Notes: generated by a model from the sequence alone, not told the origin. A stretch of 64,000 bases of DNA from Craterostigma plantagineum (GCA_027422505.1 JAPQWV010000050.1:1984001-2048000), one strand, 5' to 3'; shown: positions 11,901 to 28,670, counted from the stretch's first letter. Numbers and translations: made by a program.

Positions 11901-12606
11901 GTTCATTGTTGCTGCGCAGGAAGGCACTGGCGACAAGCCTGGAATTGATCATTTCAGAAGCGAGGAAAACGATCCCAAAGATTCTGAAGCCATACGTAAG
12001 TTTTTCCCGCAGTTAAATCTGCCAATTGATGACTAAAATTACCAACAAAAACTGCAGTTTACTGATTTGACAATGATGTGAAATTCCTTGTTTTTCAATG
12101 GCTGCTTGAGCAGGGAGCTCTCTTTGGGAGATTGATACTCTGCGTCATCATTACTGTGCTCCAATTTCAAGGTCTTTCTTCGATCTTTCGTATTAATTAG
12201 CAAGTTTTTTAGTCGACAAAGATCATCAATCATTTTCTCACCATACATCTGTATGCAATCAGATTTGCCATTTCCCTCGAGGATGATTTGTCTGTGAGGG
12301 CCAAAACTGCTGAGGTAGCTGTTAAAGATTTCAGTTCAGGTTCTTACGCTACCATCTTCAACGACGAGGTACAACGCTTGCCGTGTTTTTTTTTTTCTTT
12401 CGGATTAATTCACATGTAATGCATCTGGAAAATAAGGCTTTTTTGTTGTTTTTTGGTATTTATTCTAATAGATTAGAAGAAGGGTGAAACAAGTTCCACT
12501 TGCTTTCTACAAAGCAACTCCAACATGTCTATTCTCAGATTCAGACTTTGTTGGATGGACTTTCGACGCCGATGATCGACAAGCAAAGCGCCAGAAAGTT
12601 ACTTAA
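8922..12606 (+). CDS. NOC4: Nucleolar complex protein 4 (NOC4), CBF/Mak21 family
   Basis: Fifteen exons: 8922-9284, 9362-9454, 9583-9659, 9861-9913, 9989-10031, 10128-10228, 10366-10448, 10539-10640, 11137-11195, 11286-11460, 11588-11761, 11920-11995, 12114-12171, 12263-12368 and 12472-12606. They join to 565 residues with every junction in frame and GT-AG. The N-terminus carries a basic nuclear/nucleolar signal (KTKSKKRRS). The middle and C-terminal parts (KKLKIKFAKAWISFLRLPL, GGVISVMALSSLF, EPSIFLAKHRAKFFELLDSC, SRLSLVVPPSGAL) match the CBF/Mak21 region of NOC4. Yeast Noc4 pairs with Nop14 and acts in the small-subunit processome and 40S export. Length is close to that of other plant NOC4 proteins. 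An acidic spacer lies around residues 200-270. The gene looks intact. Confidence 0.92.
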
Positions 12607-12962
12607 ACGTAAGATTTTGAGTTCGATTTACAGCTGTCTGAAATGGGAGAAAAGATCGATCGTACGAATTTTTATTCGATTCAGTTATTTTTAACGTTAA
12701 TGCGAGGAATTTTATTCGAAATAGGAATACATATTTTTCAGTTCTCAGGTTACCTGATCGCTAATATCATGTAACAAGACATATTTAGTAACAAGACATA
12801 TTTACTACAATTGACTTGCGAGCAAGAAAAGTATTTGTGTTGTAGTGAAGTGGTGGAAAAAGAAAGGTATCTCTCTATATATCTAACGCCTCTCTCTATA
12901 AATACATATTTCATATGAAAAAAAGGGCAAAAAAACAAAATAAAAATAGATTGAAAATCAAA
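12607..12962. other. NOC4 to proline-rich gene spacer
   Basis: A/T-rich DNA with the NOC4 3' UTR and the promoter of the next gene. A TATA-like CTATAAATACA lies near 12895-12905, about 60 bases before the preferred start. Confidence 0.5.
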
Positions 12963-13541
12963 ATGAAACCTTTCACGAGCATTTCTTTAACTTCAACGGT
13001 GTTAACATACGTCGCGCTTTTCTACGCAATTACGGTTTCGCCCTCGATGATATGTCTTGCCCAAACCACGGGCCCACCAACACCTTCATCCTCGGGCTTG
13101 CTTTGCATCAGCGACTGCGTCACCTGCCCAGTCATATGCTCGCCGCCTCCGCCGCCGTCGTCATATCAGCCTCCTTCGCCGCGGCCCCCGCCGCCGCAGC
13201 CAAACCCACCACCACCTCCGCCGCCGACAGTGGTGCATCACCACCCACCACCTCAGCTGCCATACTACTACTTTGGGCCGCCGCCTCCTCCGCGGACTGA
13301 GCATCCTCCGCCGTCCCCGGCGATGTCTAGGGACGGCCCACCGCCTCCTCCGGCGGTTTATGTGTACGATCCAGGGAATATGGTGCCTAGCAAGCCTATT
13401 GGGCCGAATAATGGATCGAATCCGTACTATTATTTCTATACTTCAAGGGCTGGTCCTTCTCTTACGATTATGCGCCATGGCCTCACCTCATTAGTCGTGT
13501 TAATGGTGTTTAATTGTATAGTACTTAAAGTGGCTATTTGA
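12963..13541 (+). CDS. Proline-rich, extensin-like secreted protein, possibly GPI-anchored
   Basis: One exon of 192 residues if translation starts at the Met of MKPFTSISLT. I prefer this start because it leads directly into a signal peptide; an upstream in-frame Met at 12915 would add a Lys-rich leader. Residues 1-35 are hydrophobic and end near CLAQ. A short Cys cluster follows (CISDCVTCPVIC, about 47-58). Residues 60-135 are dominated by Pro runs (PPPPP, SPPP) and Tyr. The C-terminus (about 165-192) is hydrophobic (LTSLVVLMVFNCIVL), as in GPI-anchor signals. It should act at the cell wall or outer membrane face. I do not recognise a named family member. Pro-rich low complexity makes the family call approximate. 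Confidence 0.75.
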   Translation: MKPFTSISLTSTVLTYVALFYAITVSPSMICLAQTTGPPTPSSSGLLCISDCVTCPVICSPPPPPSSYQPPSPRPPPPQPNPPPPPPPTVVHHHPPPQLPYYYFGPPPPPRTEHPPPSPAMSRDGPPPPPAVYVYDPGNMVPSKPIGPNNGSNPYYYFYTSRAGPSLTIMRHGLTSLVVLMVFNCIVLKVAI

Positions 13542-14263
13542 TTAGTGCAATTGGAATGGGATTCCTTGGATGTAAATTAAGGGTTTATTTTTTTAATTGT
13601 AAAGTAACAAATTAAAACACCTCCCATTAAAATCAAGTGGAGAAATTTTAGTTAAGGATGTGTGATCATTGGTTAACAATGTTTAATTTGAAGTGTCTTT
13701 AGATAAAAATAATTCTTCTATGTCGTGGATTCAATCACATGACTATCGCATTTAGTGGGATAATATTTGCAAATTGAAAAATATTGAGGGTTTTTTGCAG
13801 TAAATTAATTAAATTTAATAGACATAATCCGAGCCTAAAGGTTCGGCACGCCCAAATTTTAAAAAACTTAGGTTCGGAAAGCCGTTGCCTTTGCCTCCAT
13901 TAATTTCGAAAAGATATTCTTCTCTCGCTTTTTTTCTCTTTTTACCCCTTCGCTTTTCTTTATTTTCATTCCTCTCTCGCTTTTTCTTTTTTCTTTCTGT
14001 CTCTCTCTATCTGCTGCAATTGCTTGAAATTCACACTTCGTTTTGATTTTTGTTTTTTGCAGATCGATTTGGATACCTGTTTGTATGTTTGCGCTTTTCT
14101 TCCCTTTTTCATTCGTCTGATGTTAGAACAAACCCCTAGTGAGACCTCACTTTCTTTAACGGTATAAAATTACATTATTGCTTCTTTCATTCCGACAAGA
14201 TTGAGTTTCCGTGTGACGAAATCGAGTGAAAGCTCTTGAAGAAGAAATAGAAGGGTTTACAAA
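13542..14263. other. Spacer between proline-rich gene and shugoshin
   Basis: Contains the 3' UTR of the upstream gene and, at 13915-14050, a pyrimidine-rich stretch that probably belongs to the shugoshin leader. A small repeat with AGGTTCGG words lies at about 13828-13890. No other gene seen. Confidence 0.5.
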
Positions 14264-15798
14264 ATGACGAAAAGGTCCTCGTTTGGGAACATGGTGAGGA
14301 GGAGGCTTTCGGACATTACTAATCACGCGCCGCCGCAGAACAAACGCCCAGATTTTATCGAAAAACTGTCGCCTGATGCTAAAGCACACATCGAACACCT
14401 ACTCAAGGTTGTTTATTTATCATCAATTTTTCGTATTTTGGTATTTTTTCATCGATCATGCTTCGTAATTTGGTTATTAATGCAGGAGAAAATGGCCTTG
14501 ATGAAACTGATTCAAGACAAGGAGTAATTTAATCTTATCCTTTTTTTTTGCTCAACTGGGCTATAATGTTTGTTGGTAGCTATTTTGGTATTTTCTCAAA
14601 TTTGAATTTATTGTGATGGTTTCAGTAAAATCATACATCTGAGTGGTATTGAGATTCAAAAGCTGAGAAATTGTATACAGAAGATGCAGCAGCAGAATTG
14701 GAGCCTTGCTCAGTCGAATAATCTTATGTTAGCGGTTGGTTTTTTTCGTTCTTATTACATGCTTCTGTTCATCTGCTTTCGACAAATCAAGGCTAACTGA
14801 GAAGCTATCTGCTTATTTGATCTGTTTCAGGAACTCATTATGGGCAGAGAAAGGGTAATTTTTTACGACGAATTCAAGAATTGATTTAAGGATATGGCAA
14901 GTTATCGCAAAATTGAGGTTATCAATCGTTTCCCTTTGCAGTTAAAAGCATTACAGCATGAGGTTTCCTGCAGAGAAGCACTTCTCAAAGCAAAGACTTT
15001 GCAGTCGAAGGTACCATTCAACCACTTTGCAATAAAATGAGATAGTTTGCACATAAAGATACCGTTTTCTGCTTCGCTAAATGCATCGTCGACTTCTTTC
15101 CTCAGTTACAAGATGAAGCAATCGACGAAAGAAATGAGTTCCAGGTATCAGCCACACCTCAGTTAATCTCCTTACATCATGTTAAAGTAATAATATGACT
15201 GTAGTTATTGTTTAGGTACCTGAGGCAATTACTCACAGCAGTGAACTCAAAGAGCCTAAGAAACATCACGATCTTAATAAAACCCGAAATCGTAGGCTCT
15301 CGAGATGTCGATGTAAGAAACAACCCAACTCAAAAATGGTCTTTTTCTTTTCAATCTTAGGAACCAATAAACTACATATGCTACAAATATAACTGATCTC
15401 TCTACTGTTTCATGCAAAATGTTCAGCTTTTGGTGGTTCAGTGAGTTCTGAAAAGGAGGTCGTTATTACAAGCAAAAGGTATTCGATTTATTCATATCTT
15501 TCGCCATTTCTTCGAGCTAACGTCTATCAGTTCCTTGGCCAGGCAAAGGCGACAATCTTCCATTTTCAGTAGCCAAGAAAATGCAGATAACCTATTCGAA
15601 ATCGACGATGCAAAGTTCCCTATAACAACGCCTTCGAATACTCCGATCCATGAAATGTCTGACCCGACCCGACCCATTGCATATATGGAAAGTGCCGCTC
15701 GCCGAACGTCCATGGGCAGACCGCAAAGAAGTTCGGTTATGAAGGTACATTCTTACAAGGAGAGGCCCATCAATGTAAAGATGAGGAGATCAGAATGA
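14264..15798 (+). CDS. SGO: Shugoshin-family centromere cohesion protector
   Basis: Nine exons: 14264-14407, 14486-14523, 14626-14734, 14831-14854, 14942-15010, 15106-15144, 15216-15312, 15427-15478 and 15543-15798. They join in frame to 275 residues. The N-terminus has the plant shugoshin pattern: RRRLSDITN, then a coiled coil from about 35 to 140 (MQQQNWSLAQSNNLMLAELIMGRERLKALQHEV). A basic Ser-rich segment KRRQRRQSSIF (about 188-200) corresponds to the C-terminal SGO motif region. Shugoshins recruit PP2A to protect centromeric cohesin, mainly in meiosis. The protein is shorter than Arabidopsis SGO1 and SGO2 as I recall them, mostly in the linker. The GATs at 14523/14626 require a GA|T split codon, which fits. 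Confidence 0.85.
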
Positions 15799-17373
15799 CT
15801 AACTTAGAACTGTCGTTTTTTCACGTTTGCTTTCGATTTCGTAATCTTGTATAACTGCTATTTCGTAGAAGAAGGGTCTGTATAACTTTCATATATTGTG
15901 CCTTTCAGCAATAGCCTTAATTATGGACAAAATCTGCTTTAGTAATGAATTACATTGTAGCTTACTAAGCAGATTTGTGTGGGATAACTCATTTTGACAA
16001 ATCTATTTTGCCAAAACAACAAAAGTGAAAGCCTTTAGAATTCAATAACTCGTCCGAATTTATAAAGTTAAGGGCTAGTTTTTTCTATTTTTTCTTTCTC
16101 ATACATATGTGGTTACTGAATTTTTGCTGGGCCAAAAGGAGTGATCAAATACATGGCTTTACCAAATAAACTTTGGGTAAATATATAAATGACCTTAGAA
16201 TGCGTCAAATTTAGCAAAGATAAGCATTTATCCAATAAAAAGTGTAGCATTCTTATTTCTTAATTATGTATAAATGTAACGCTTCTCGACAAAGTCTCCA
16301 CCTTTGACAAGAAATTTTCAACTTCGCGCGTTGGGTTTGACCGTTATGGTATTTCTTCGGTCTAGTTAGGGCCGATTGACATATAATGTTAGATCAGATT
16401 ATGCTGTCTTCAGTAAATTTCTCGGAAATTAGTGTTACAAGACTTTTATTTTGGAAGTGCTCACTTTCTCCTTTGAATGAGCCATGTACGGTTCGGACAT
16501 TTTTAACAATTTAATTTAATCATTAACCTAATTATTTAATAGCATGAGAATATGGGTGGAGTGGACCCACAGTTTTCTCTTCTTACTTTTTCTGTGAAGC
16601 CTTCATTTATTAACAAATGAAAAAAATACATCAAAATGCACATGAGATGTTATTACTAATGTAATACCCAAAAGATTTGATATTGCTTTTTTTGCGAATA
16701 AGTGAAATCAAAGTTTAGAGTATGTAAAATGTTAATCGTATCATAAAGCATCACAGATTACTCCTCAATAGACAAGAAAAAAAAGCTCCAGTGGTAGGCT
16801 CGAAACACTTATAAATTGATTGTCTCATAATTCACTATAGATCTTTACTTTAAATAATGGAGAAAAACTATAATTGGGGTATAAGTGGTTAAGTAGATAG
16901 ATACGTTGAATAGAAGAACAAAACACAGAAGAAAATCAAAAAAGGAAAAGAAAAAAAAAATTTAACTAACCATACAACGTATACTATATGCAATAATAGG
17001 ATAATGTCACTCAGAACAGAAAGGACCAAAGCAAATCAGACATAAAGCTAACAACATCTCTTGCGAGAACCAAACGAATCTTGCAAAGGAAAAAAAATAG
17101 CAAATGGATAACAATGCTTTATTAAAACCTGTGCTAAATCTTCCATTCAAATGCATCAAAAGGGAATGCAGCAATCGAACTATGAACACAAGCAAAGATT
17201 CTTCCATCATTTATACCCCATAAAATGAAACCAAAAAAAGAAATAGAAAATCACATGTAAGAACATAGAATTCCACCACCAAATGTTTCGAAGCTACATT
17301 AAGAGAGCAATAAATCAAATCCTCTCTCAATACAGAGAAGCAAAAATATTACAACAAACAAAATGCTCTGCTG
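15799..17373. other. Intergenic between shugoshin and MAPKK (tail to tail)
   Basis: A/T-rich sequence between two convergent genes, holding both 3' UTRs. I see no further coding, RNA or transposon signal. Confidence 0.6.
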
Positions 17374-18492
17374 CTATTGCTTCTGCAAAGGCGGCGGAGG
17401 CAGCATTTGATGGTTAGAATTCTGACCGTTAGACCAATGGCTCGTAATCGTCTTCTTCAAAGGACTAATATTATTATTACCATTACCAATACTATTGCTA
17501 GAACTGCAGATATTACTGCTACTGCTGCAATTGTTCGTCCCAATGTTATTATTGCAGTGCTGTAATATAAAAGGATGCTTCAAAAGCTGCCCTGAAGTCC
17601 ACCTCTTCGTGGGATCAATCTGCAAGCAGCAGGCGATGAAATCCCTAAACTCACGGCTGGCCGTCGCCGGCGCCGCCGGCGGTTGTGACATACATATGGC
17701 ACACATCAAGCTAGCCCAATCGCCCTGTCTGCCGACGGAAAATGGAAATTTCCCCAGATAAAATTCAAGAATACTAACCCCATAGCTCCATATGTCGCCG
17801 GCGTAGCCATCGTAGAGCCCATGGTTCAGATCGGTGTTTATCCTCTCCGGGCTCATGTAGGCGATGGTTCCGACGGAGGAATTGCAGTTGTCCATGGTTT
17901 GGGCGAGGACGCGCGAAACCCCAAAATCGGCGATCTTCACCACCCTCTCGGAGTTGATTAGGAGATTCGAGGGTTTGATGTCTCTGTGGACGATTTTACG
18001 GCGGTGGAGGTAGTGGAGGCCGGCGAGTACCTGCCCGGCGATGTTCGATAGGGTTTGCTCGTGGGGAACGTGCGCCGATTCGAGCGAGCCGCGGTCCATG
18101 AACTCCAATAGGACCTGAATTTCGCCGTTGTGGTCGTAGAGATTGAAGCATCGGACGACGTTTGGGTGGTCGACGTCGCGGAGGATCTGTATTTCACGGC
18201 GCATCTGAGTCCTCACGGCGTCCTCGTGGTTGCCGTAGATGACTTTTAGGGCGTAGATTTTGCCGGTGGGGCGGTAGACGACCTTGTACACGGTGCCGCC
18301 GGCGCCGCTGCCGATTCTGCTGAGTCGCTCCAGGTCGCCGTAGCTGATGGCGGTGGAGGTCGGCGGTGGTAGGGGGAGGGGAACGGCGAGGGAGGTGTCG
18401 CGTTGGGGAAGAGGGAGGGTGAGGTCCGTACGGCGGCGGCGGGAAGAGGAGGAGGTGGACGGCAGTGGGGCGGAGGAGTAGGCGGGCCTCAT
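17374..18492 (-). CDS. MKK4/MKK5: MAP kinase kinase, group C (MKK4/MKK5 type)
   Basis: Intronless, 372 residues, starting at [10 protein letters not shown]. The basic docking site [12 protein letters not shown] (about 18-30) is the MAPK-binding D-site. The kinase domain runs from about 53 to 315. It has the glycine loop [10 protein letters not shown] (61-70), Lys83, the catalytic HRD at 169-171 with [11 protein letters not shown] at 189-191, and the plant activation motif T-x5-S at Thr199-Ser205. Group C MAPKKs phosphorylate MPK3 and MPK6 in immune, stomatal and abscission signalling. Lack of introns is normal for groups C and D. The tail beyond 320 is Asn/Ser-rich low complexity. GC content is markedly higher than in the neighbours, which is common in intronless plant kinases. 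All key residues are present. Confidence 0.95.
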   Translation of the reverse strand: MRPAYSSAPLPSTSSSSRRRRTDLTLPLPQRDTSLAVPLPLPPPTSTAISYGDLERLSRIGSGAGGTVYKVVYRPTGKIYALKVIYGNHEDAVRTQMRREIQILRDVDHPNVVRCFNLYDHNGEIQVLLEFMDRGSLESAHVPHEQTLSNIAGQVLAGLHYLHRRKIVHRDIKPSNLLINSERVVKIADFGVSRVLAQTMDNCNSSVGTIAYMSPERINTDLNHGLYDGYAGDIWSYGVSILEFYLGKFPFSVGRQGDWASLMCAICMSQPPAAPATASREFRDFIACCLQIDPTKRWTSGQLLKHPFILQHCNNNIGTNNCSSSSNICSSSNSIGNGNNNISPLKKTITSHWSNGQNSNHQMLPPPPLQKQ

Positions 18493-20488
18493 CTTAGTAG
18501 CTGTTTAGCTTTCTCTATTTACTTTTTTCTTTTTTTCCTTTTTTCCTTCTTTCGTTATCGACGAAAATGAAGAAAAATGAAGGTGAAGATTCTTTGCTGG
18601 GGAATATCTTTTTTCGATGGGAGAGAATGAGTTGAGTTCTGAGATTTGCCGTTTAAGTTAGGGAAATCGTTGATTCTTCGAACTTCGAAGGGACTTAAAA
18701 GGACTATGTGGGGTAGGGAAGTTTTTAGTTGTAATAACAGTGTTTTTGAGGGACTAATAACGAAATTTAGCTTCCAACTTTCAAGCGACATAATAGACAA
18801 TAGTCTCATTGAACGTTCGGCGTTGTCATATTTTGCCTCATACATCTTAATGGAATCATATATATCTTCACAGACCATAGAATTAGGCCCATGAAATGGC
18901 TCGATATAAATGGGCCAAGAAATCCATAAATAAATAAATAATTTTATTCAAGATGAACACATTCATTAGTCGTCGTGGGCATCAATCACCGCAACATCAT
19001 CATTGAAAGATAGGAATGATACTCTATTAGCATTTTACCACAAAATCCTTATTATTTAGGACTTGTGCCTAACTTAATCTTAATATAGAATTTACTAACA
19101 GTCTTTAGGTATTTGTATAATTACATGGATCCCAATATAATTATCTCAAGAAATATACATATTTGAATCGAACCCCTAAAGACAACACAATTTTCTAGGA
19201 CGCACTACATACAGTTAGAAATGGTCCAATTCGTACGGTTCTGCGTAGATGGTTCGTATTGTGGAGCCAAAGTTTGTTGTTAAGTTCTCAGTGGTTCAGT
19301 TTCAGTCCTTTAGTTGATAAAATTTCAGCCTTATTAAGTTAATTTACTTTGGAGTTTGGATTCTCATTTATTGTAAGATATTGAATTTGATTTAAATATG
19401 GCAAATTATGCTCCTTTAGTGCACTGATTTGGGATTTTGGATCTATGCAGTTGATAATTGCAAAAATACACCGAATCACATGTACGGACTAATTTGGTTC
19501 TTGATAATTTTTTTGCATAGCACTAACTCACTGGACTTTGAATATGAAGAAGGAAATGAAGAAAAATGGATTAGGACAAAGGTAAACTAATTTGCTAGAT
19601 GGAGACTACAGGTGTGATTGTTCTTTCTAATTCTGTTTTTTTTGTCAGCAAACCAATGTGAGTTTTGTCGACTTATCATCACACATTCAAAGCTATCATT
19701 ACAAAGCACCCCATTGATTAATATATCATATAATATATTGTTAATAACTTTGAAAGTTGAGATTCTACAATTGACTAATCATTCAACTCTATTGCCACGC
19801 AAATGTTTGACCTCTTCCACGAGCGCATATCAATGCTAAGATTACGAATTTCATTAAAGAAATAAGTTTATGTCAAGCAATGAGTTTAATATTCATCATA
19901 CCGCAAAGTGGAGAATCTTTGTCTAGGGCAAAAATATTATGTAATAATTAAGAGTCATCGAGTCAATTTTTTTTTCTCATTCAACAATTGATCAATGGCA
20001 TGGTAGGAGTTTGTAAAATGGCGGGCATCGAAGGGCGAAACGGTAATACGAGCAGATAATCAGATTCAAACTTGTAGTGGGTAAAATAGGTAATTCAACT
20101 GACTTGATGAGCTAAATGGACCCATCGAATACGACGTCACATGAGTTGGATTCCAAATTCTCCACTACGGCTATTCCACTTTTACCCCTCGTGCGAACAA
20201 TAATAAAGGATTCATACTCATCCGTAGTACAGTACATCGAATATTATATAACTGATAATTTTCTGAATAAATTGCTCAGCCATCCCTGCACCAAAGTTGG
20301 AGTTTTCGAAGCACCCAACAAAAGGGGGGAGAGAGAGAGAGAGAGGTCTATCGTAGTATCTATGCTATACAGTGAAGCTCGAAGCAGTGTGTGGTGTGGA
20401 TGAGAAATTATTGAGCTACTGTTCTTTCTTTGCACTGTAGTTAAATCCGCGCTGCATAAACCGAAGACCCTTTGAGGGCTACTACACT
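18493..20488. other. Intergenic between MAPKK and neprosin gene (head to head)
   Basis: Divergent promoters. A T/C-rich stretch at 18510-18550 is likely MAPKK leader. A short GA run lies at about 20329-20344 near the neprosin start. Several short open frames lack homology or splice support. No gene or element recognised. Confidence 0.55.
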
Positions 20489-22889
20489 ATGGGCCGTGTC
20501 GGTGTCGGTGTCCGCGGCGGCGGTGGTGCGCATTTTAGCAGAGGAAATATAAGGTCTTTACTGCTGTGTTTAATGTGCTTATGGGCTCTGATTTCGCTAT
20601 CTTGCGCCGCGAGGCTATCGTCTTCTTCGAGGCAGAAGCTTGAGGTTGAGAAGCACTTGAAAAGACTCAACAAGCCTCCTATTAAGTCCATTCAGGTTTG
20701 ACTCTCAATGCATATGCTCACTTATTGTCAAAAAGCTTCTACTTTTATGGACGATATGTAATTTCTTGAACTCTATATTCGTATCTTGGTCCAGTTTCCT
20801 TTCTTCTCTCTGATTGCTGTAATAATCTCAGCTGTATTACACTCATTGTCTTCATTTAACAGAGCCCAGATGGGGATATCATTGACTGTGTGCACATATC
20901 TCACCAACCAGCTTTTGACCATCCTTTCCTCAAGGACCATAAGATTCAGGTTCCATAGTTGGATTTCTACACATTAATCTGCTGTTATTCTGTGATTATT
21001 TCGTCCCAATCCCATAAAAAAGTATGAATCTTTCTTGCTTCAGACAAGGCCTAGCTACCACCCAGAAGGCCTCTTCGGAGACAATAAGGTGGAATCGAAG
21101 GAAAGAAAAGCTTCGATTACTCAGCTATGGCATATGAATGGTAAGTGCCCTGCAGAAACAATCCCTGTAAGAAGAACCAAGGAAGAAGACGTTTTGCGGG
21201 CTTCCTCTGTAAAGAGGTATGGGAAAAAGAAGCACAAAAGCCCGCCCAAGCCTAGGTCTGCAGACCCCGATTTCATCAACGAAAGTGGTCACCAAGTAAG
21301 CTGATAAAGATTCAATCTTTGATCAAATTCTTGACTGGTGTCTTCTTACGAATTGCGGTTCGTTTCCTTAGCACGCAATAGCGTACGTCGAAGGGGACAA
21401 GTACTACGGAGCGAAGGCGACGATTAACGTGTGGGAGCCGAAAATACAGCAGCCTAACGAGTTCAGCTTATCGCAGATTTGGGTCTTGGGCGGTTCGTTC
21501 GGCGAAGATCTCAACAGCATTGAAGCTGGTTGGCAGGTATATATTTTATCGTATCGAAATAAAAAAATGGCTTTTTGAAACGTTTATTACAACACTTTAA
21601 GCTCGTGTAATAATTCCATTTCAGGTCAGCCCAGATTTATACGGTGATAACAACACTAGACTATTCACTTATTGGACTGTAAGCTTTTGTCGATTCTCTT
21701 AATCTCATACCTATGATAATTTTACCTTATGATATGTATCCCGAGATTTTTTCGTGTGATTTTCTGGGTCGTCTTTGCGAGGATCGCAGAGTGATGCATA
21801 TCAAGCGACGGGTTGCTACAATCTGCTTTGCTCGGGTTTCATTCAAGTCAACAGCGAAATAGCGATGGGCGCCAGTATTTCGCCGGTCTCGGCCTATCGA
21901 AACTCTCAGTATGACATCAGCATTCTCATATGGAAGGTATAAAAGTAGAAAAAGGGAAAGAATGTTGAGTTCGTTTTCGGCTTAATTAATTTTTCAGTTC
22001 TGTATCTTTAGCGGAGTGTAGTTCGGGGAATGACAATTATAGGACAATAAGATTCGCAAACCGAACGCCCAAATTAAAGGTTGCAATTTTAGGACGGTAA
22101 GTTTAAAAAATGAAGCAATTTGATTATAGCAAGTTTCTCTAATTGTCCTTAAATTGCTTCAGTTTCGAAGCTTAATATCCTAAAAATGCAACCTTTAATT
22201 TAGATGACCTTAAATTAAGGTCTGTAAGTTCCAAAACTATAGCAACTCGAGGGCAGTAAGTTTCAAAATTCTAGGGTCAATTGTCCCCAATTGCTTCAAT
22301 TCGAAGCTTTAATATCCTAAAACTGCAACTCCTAACTCAAATGTCCGAAAAAATTGCTTCAATTTCGAAACTAACGGTCCTAAAGTTGCAACCTTCAATT
22401 CAGGTGTCCTTATATCGCCACACGACCTGTTAATTTCAAAAACTAATCAATCCTTCTTTCTTACACCGTAAACAAAATCTTGATTTCTATCTCTCCATCC
22501 ATTTCAAAAAGGATCCAAGAGAAGGCAATTGGTGGATGCAGTTCGGCAACGACTACGTATTGGGATACTGGCCTTCGTTCTTGTTTTCCTACTTGGGAGA
22601 GAGCGCTTCGATGGTCGAATGGGGCGGAGAAGTCGTGAACACCGAACCCGAGGGTCAGCACACGGCTACTCAGATGGGTAGTGGACGTTTTCCCGAGGAA
22701 GGGTTTGGGAAGGCGAGCTATTTCAGGAACATTCAAGTCGTCGATAGTTCGAACAACCTTAAGGCTCCTAAGGATCTCGGGACATTCACCGAACAGTCGA
22801 ACTGCTACGACGTTCAGACGGGGAGTAATGGAGATTGGGGTCGTTACTTTTACTACGGCGGTCCAGGGAAAAACCCTAATTGCCAATAA
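20489..22889 (+). CDS. Neprosin-domain protein (neprosin peptidase with activation peptide)
   Basis: Seven exons: 20489-20695, 20863-20949, 21044-21295, 21372-21536, 21625-21678, 21790-21936 and 22512-22889, giving 429 residues in frame. An N-terminal hydrophobic segment ([19 protein letters not shown], about 23-41) is a signal peptide or anchor. The activation-peptide domain follows (about 60-165, with [17 protein letters not shown] and MNGKCP). The neprosin domain (about 175-429) has [57 protein letters not shown] and the WGGEV glutamate motif. Neprosin from pitcher plants is a secreted glutamic-type prolyl endopeptidase; most plant relatives are uncharacterised. Intron 6 carries an inverted-repeat insertion. 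A later Met is possible, but the first keeps the Gly-rich leader ahead of the hydrophobic segment. Confidence 0.9.
22040..22430. repeat. Inverted and direct repeats inside neprosin intron 6
   Basis: The block AATTGCTTCAATTTCGAAGC...ATCCTAAAAATGCAACC occurs three times in direct orientation (from about 22150, 22285 and 22355). It occurs once inverted at about 22070-22130 (GGTTGCAATTTTAGGACGG...GAAGCAATTT). This lengthens the intron by several hundred bases and looks like a decayed MITE cluster. Confidence 0.55.
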
Positions 22890-23842
22890 TGAAGCAAGAA
22901 AATGTTGGAATGTAACCTCTTTTTTTTTCCTGAATTTTGTTAGGTTTGTTGGGTATATGTGGGTCTTATTTAGGAGGTAGTTTTGACTGTTGTGTTTGTG
23001 TATGTGTGTTTTTTGCTCTGTATTTGAATGGGTTGAAGTGAAGCTGCCTACTTTCTTCAAGAAAGAAGGAAGAAACAAGGGGCTTTTGTTGTCCTCTTTG
23101 TGGTTTAATAATATTTTATATACGTATTTAGATTTTAGGGTTCTCTATCTGTTCTCTTTGTCTTAAATTATGTTTCATTGGATTCTTGGTGTGTGGGCCA
23201 ACTTTTACATAAAAAGAAAAAGACCCACCATTTTCCTGTAAAAAGTTAACTTGATTTAATTATGCATGTCATTTAACAATATAATAACGGGCTCACGTTG
23301 CATTGTAAAAAAAGTGCTTGTAAAACTGCGTTTGCTTATTCCTAGGCTTTTGACGTGTGTAATAACACCAAGAATAAGAATCTCTAGCTTTTGCAAACAC
23401 TATCCATTCCTTTCAGTTTCAGGGCTTTATTTTGTCGTTTACCCATATAACTATGTCTATCTGGATTTAAAATCGAAGAAAACGACTCTCCTGTTTTCAA
23501 AAAAGAAATCTTAGTTTCCTTTTTATCACTTCATCACGGTTACAATATATGAAGCACTATTCGTGTTTTTCTATATAGAACGAAACCAAGGTTAGTCACC
23601 GACGTGCTGGGGAATTAAACATGGAAATAATGGAGTTTGTTAGGGGTACAAAAAAAACTCCAGTCAGTTTGCTTCTATAATAACCCTTCAAAGGTGTATC
23701 TCTTATGTTACAAAATAATCTTTAAACCCTAATTGCAATTATGTGTAAGAAACAATCATCCAAGAAAAACAAGTGACGTACCGTAGCTCGAAATGAAGAA
23801 AGGCACGCCATGCGTAGAGTAACACTACAGCTAAATACTTTC
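22890..23842. other. Intergenic between neprosin gene and mannosidase (tail to tail)
   Basis: Holds the 3' UTRs of two convergent genes. I see no other feature. Confidence 0.6.
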
Positions 23843-27980
<4,138 letters not shown>

Positions 27981-28439
27981 AAAATCTAATTCTATACTTC
28001 AGCCCATTCAAATTCTCGGATTTGTTTCAATCAGCATAAGAACCAAATCGGAAAAGGACATCTAGAGAACGATCTACCCGCCGAATCCTTGCAAGATACA
28101 AGGAGAAAAAAAATGCCAATTTGGATTTGTTTTTCTGTATATATTATAAACTGGATTGCTATTCACCAAACCCTTTTTCCTACTCACCGCCCCCTAAAGG
28201 GCTGAAAAAAGACGATTTTGCCTTTTTGAATCTAAATTTCTATTTAAAGTCATTTTCCATACAACACTTTTGATATCGCAATCACACATCCAAATCAGAG
28301 TCAAACATAACAAAAAAAAATGAAATCGCAATGAATCGTCTATTTGGGAAATGGAAAGGTCAAAAGAAAGGGTCTATTGGCACGGATGGTAAGCAAATTC
28401 TCGTAAATTTCATTCGTATGGACGTGAATTCTCGAACAC

Positions 28440-28670
28440 CGATCGGATTCGATCGAAAAATTTTGGTCCGACCGAAACGTAATTTCGGTCCACACAAGGG
28501 GTGACCGAACAACAATTTCGGTCACCCCTTGTGGCGATCGAAATTATGTTTCGGTCACCCTAAAAGGTGACCGAAAAAATGTTTCGGCCCCGGCTGCCTG
28601 AACCGAAATCGTCATTCGGTTGGGACTGTCGCTAAGGAGGTGACCGAAATCTCATTTCGGCTGCCTGTAA
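28440..28670. repeat. GACCGAAAT / ATTTCGGTC array, left
   Basis: Repeated GACCGAAA and TTTCGGTC words alternate every 15-30 bases, forming short hairpins. They are subterminal to the left TIR of the MULE. Confidence 0.75.

Noticed and set aside
13052..13494. Ala-rich and Arg-rich frames overlapping the proline-rich gene
   Set aside because: Frame shadows of the CCx-rich coding sequence; only the Pro frame has a signal peptide and a sensible C-terminus.
18555..18878. 107-codon minus-strand frame upstream of the MAPKK
   Set aside because: Falls in the MAPKK leader/promoter region and shows no domain; likely chance.
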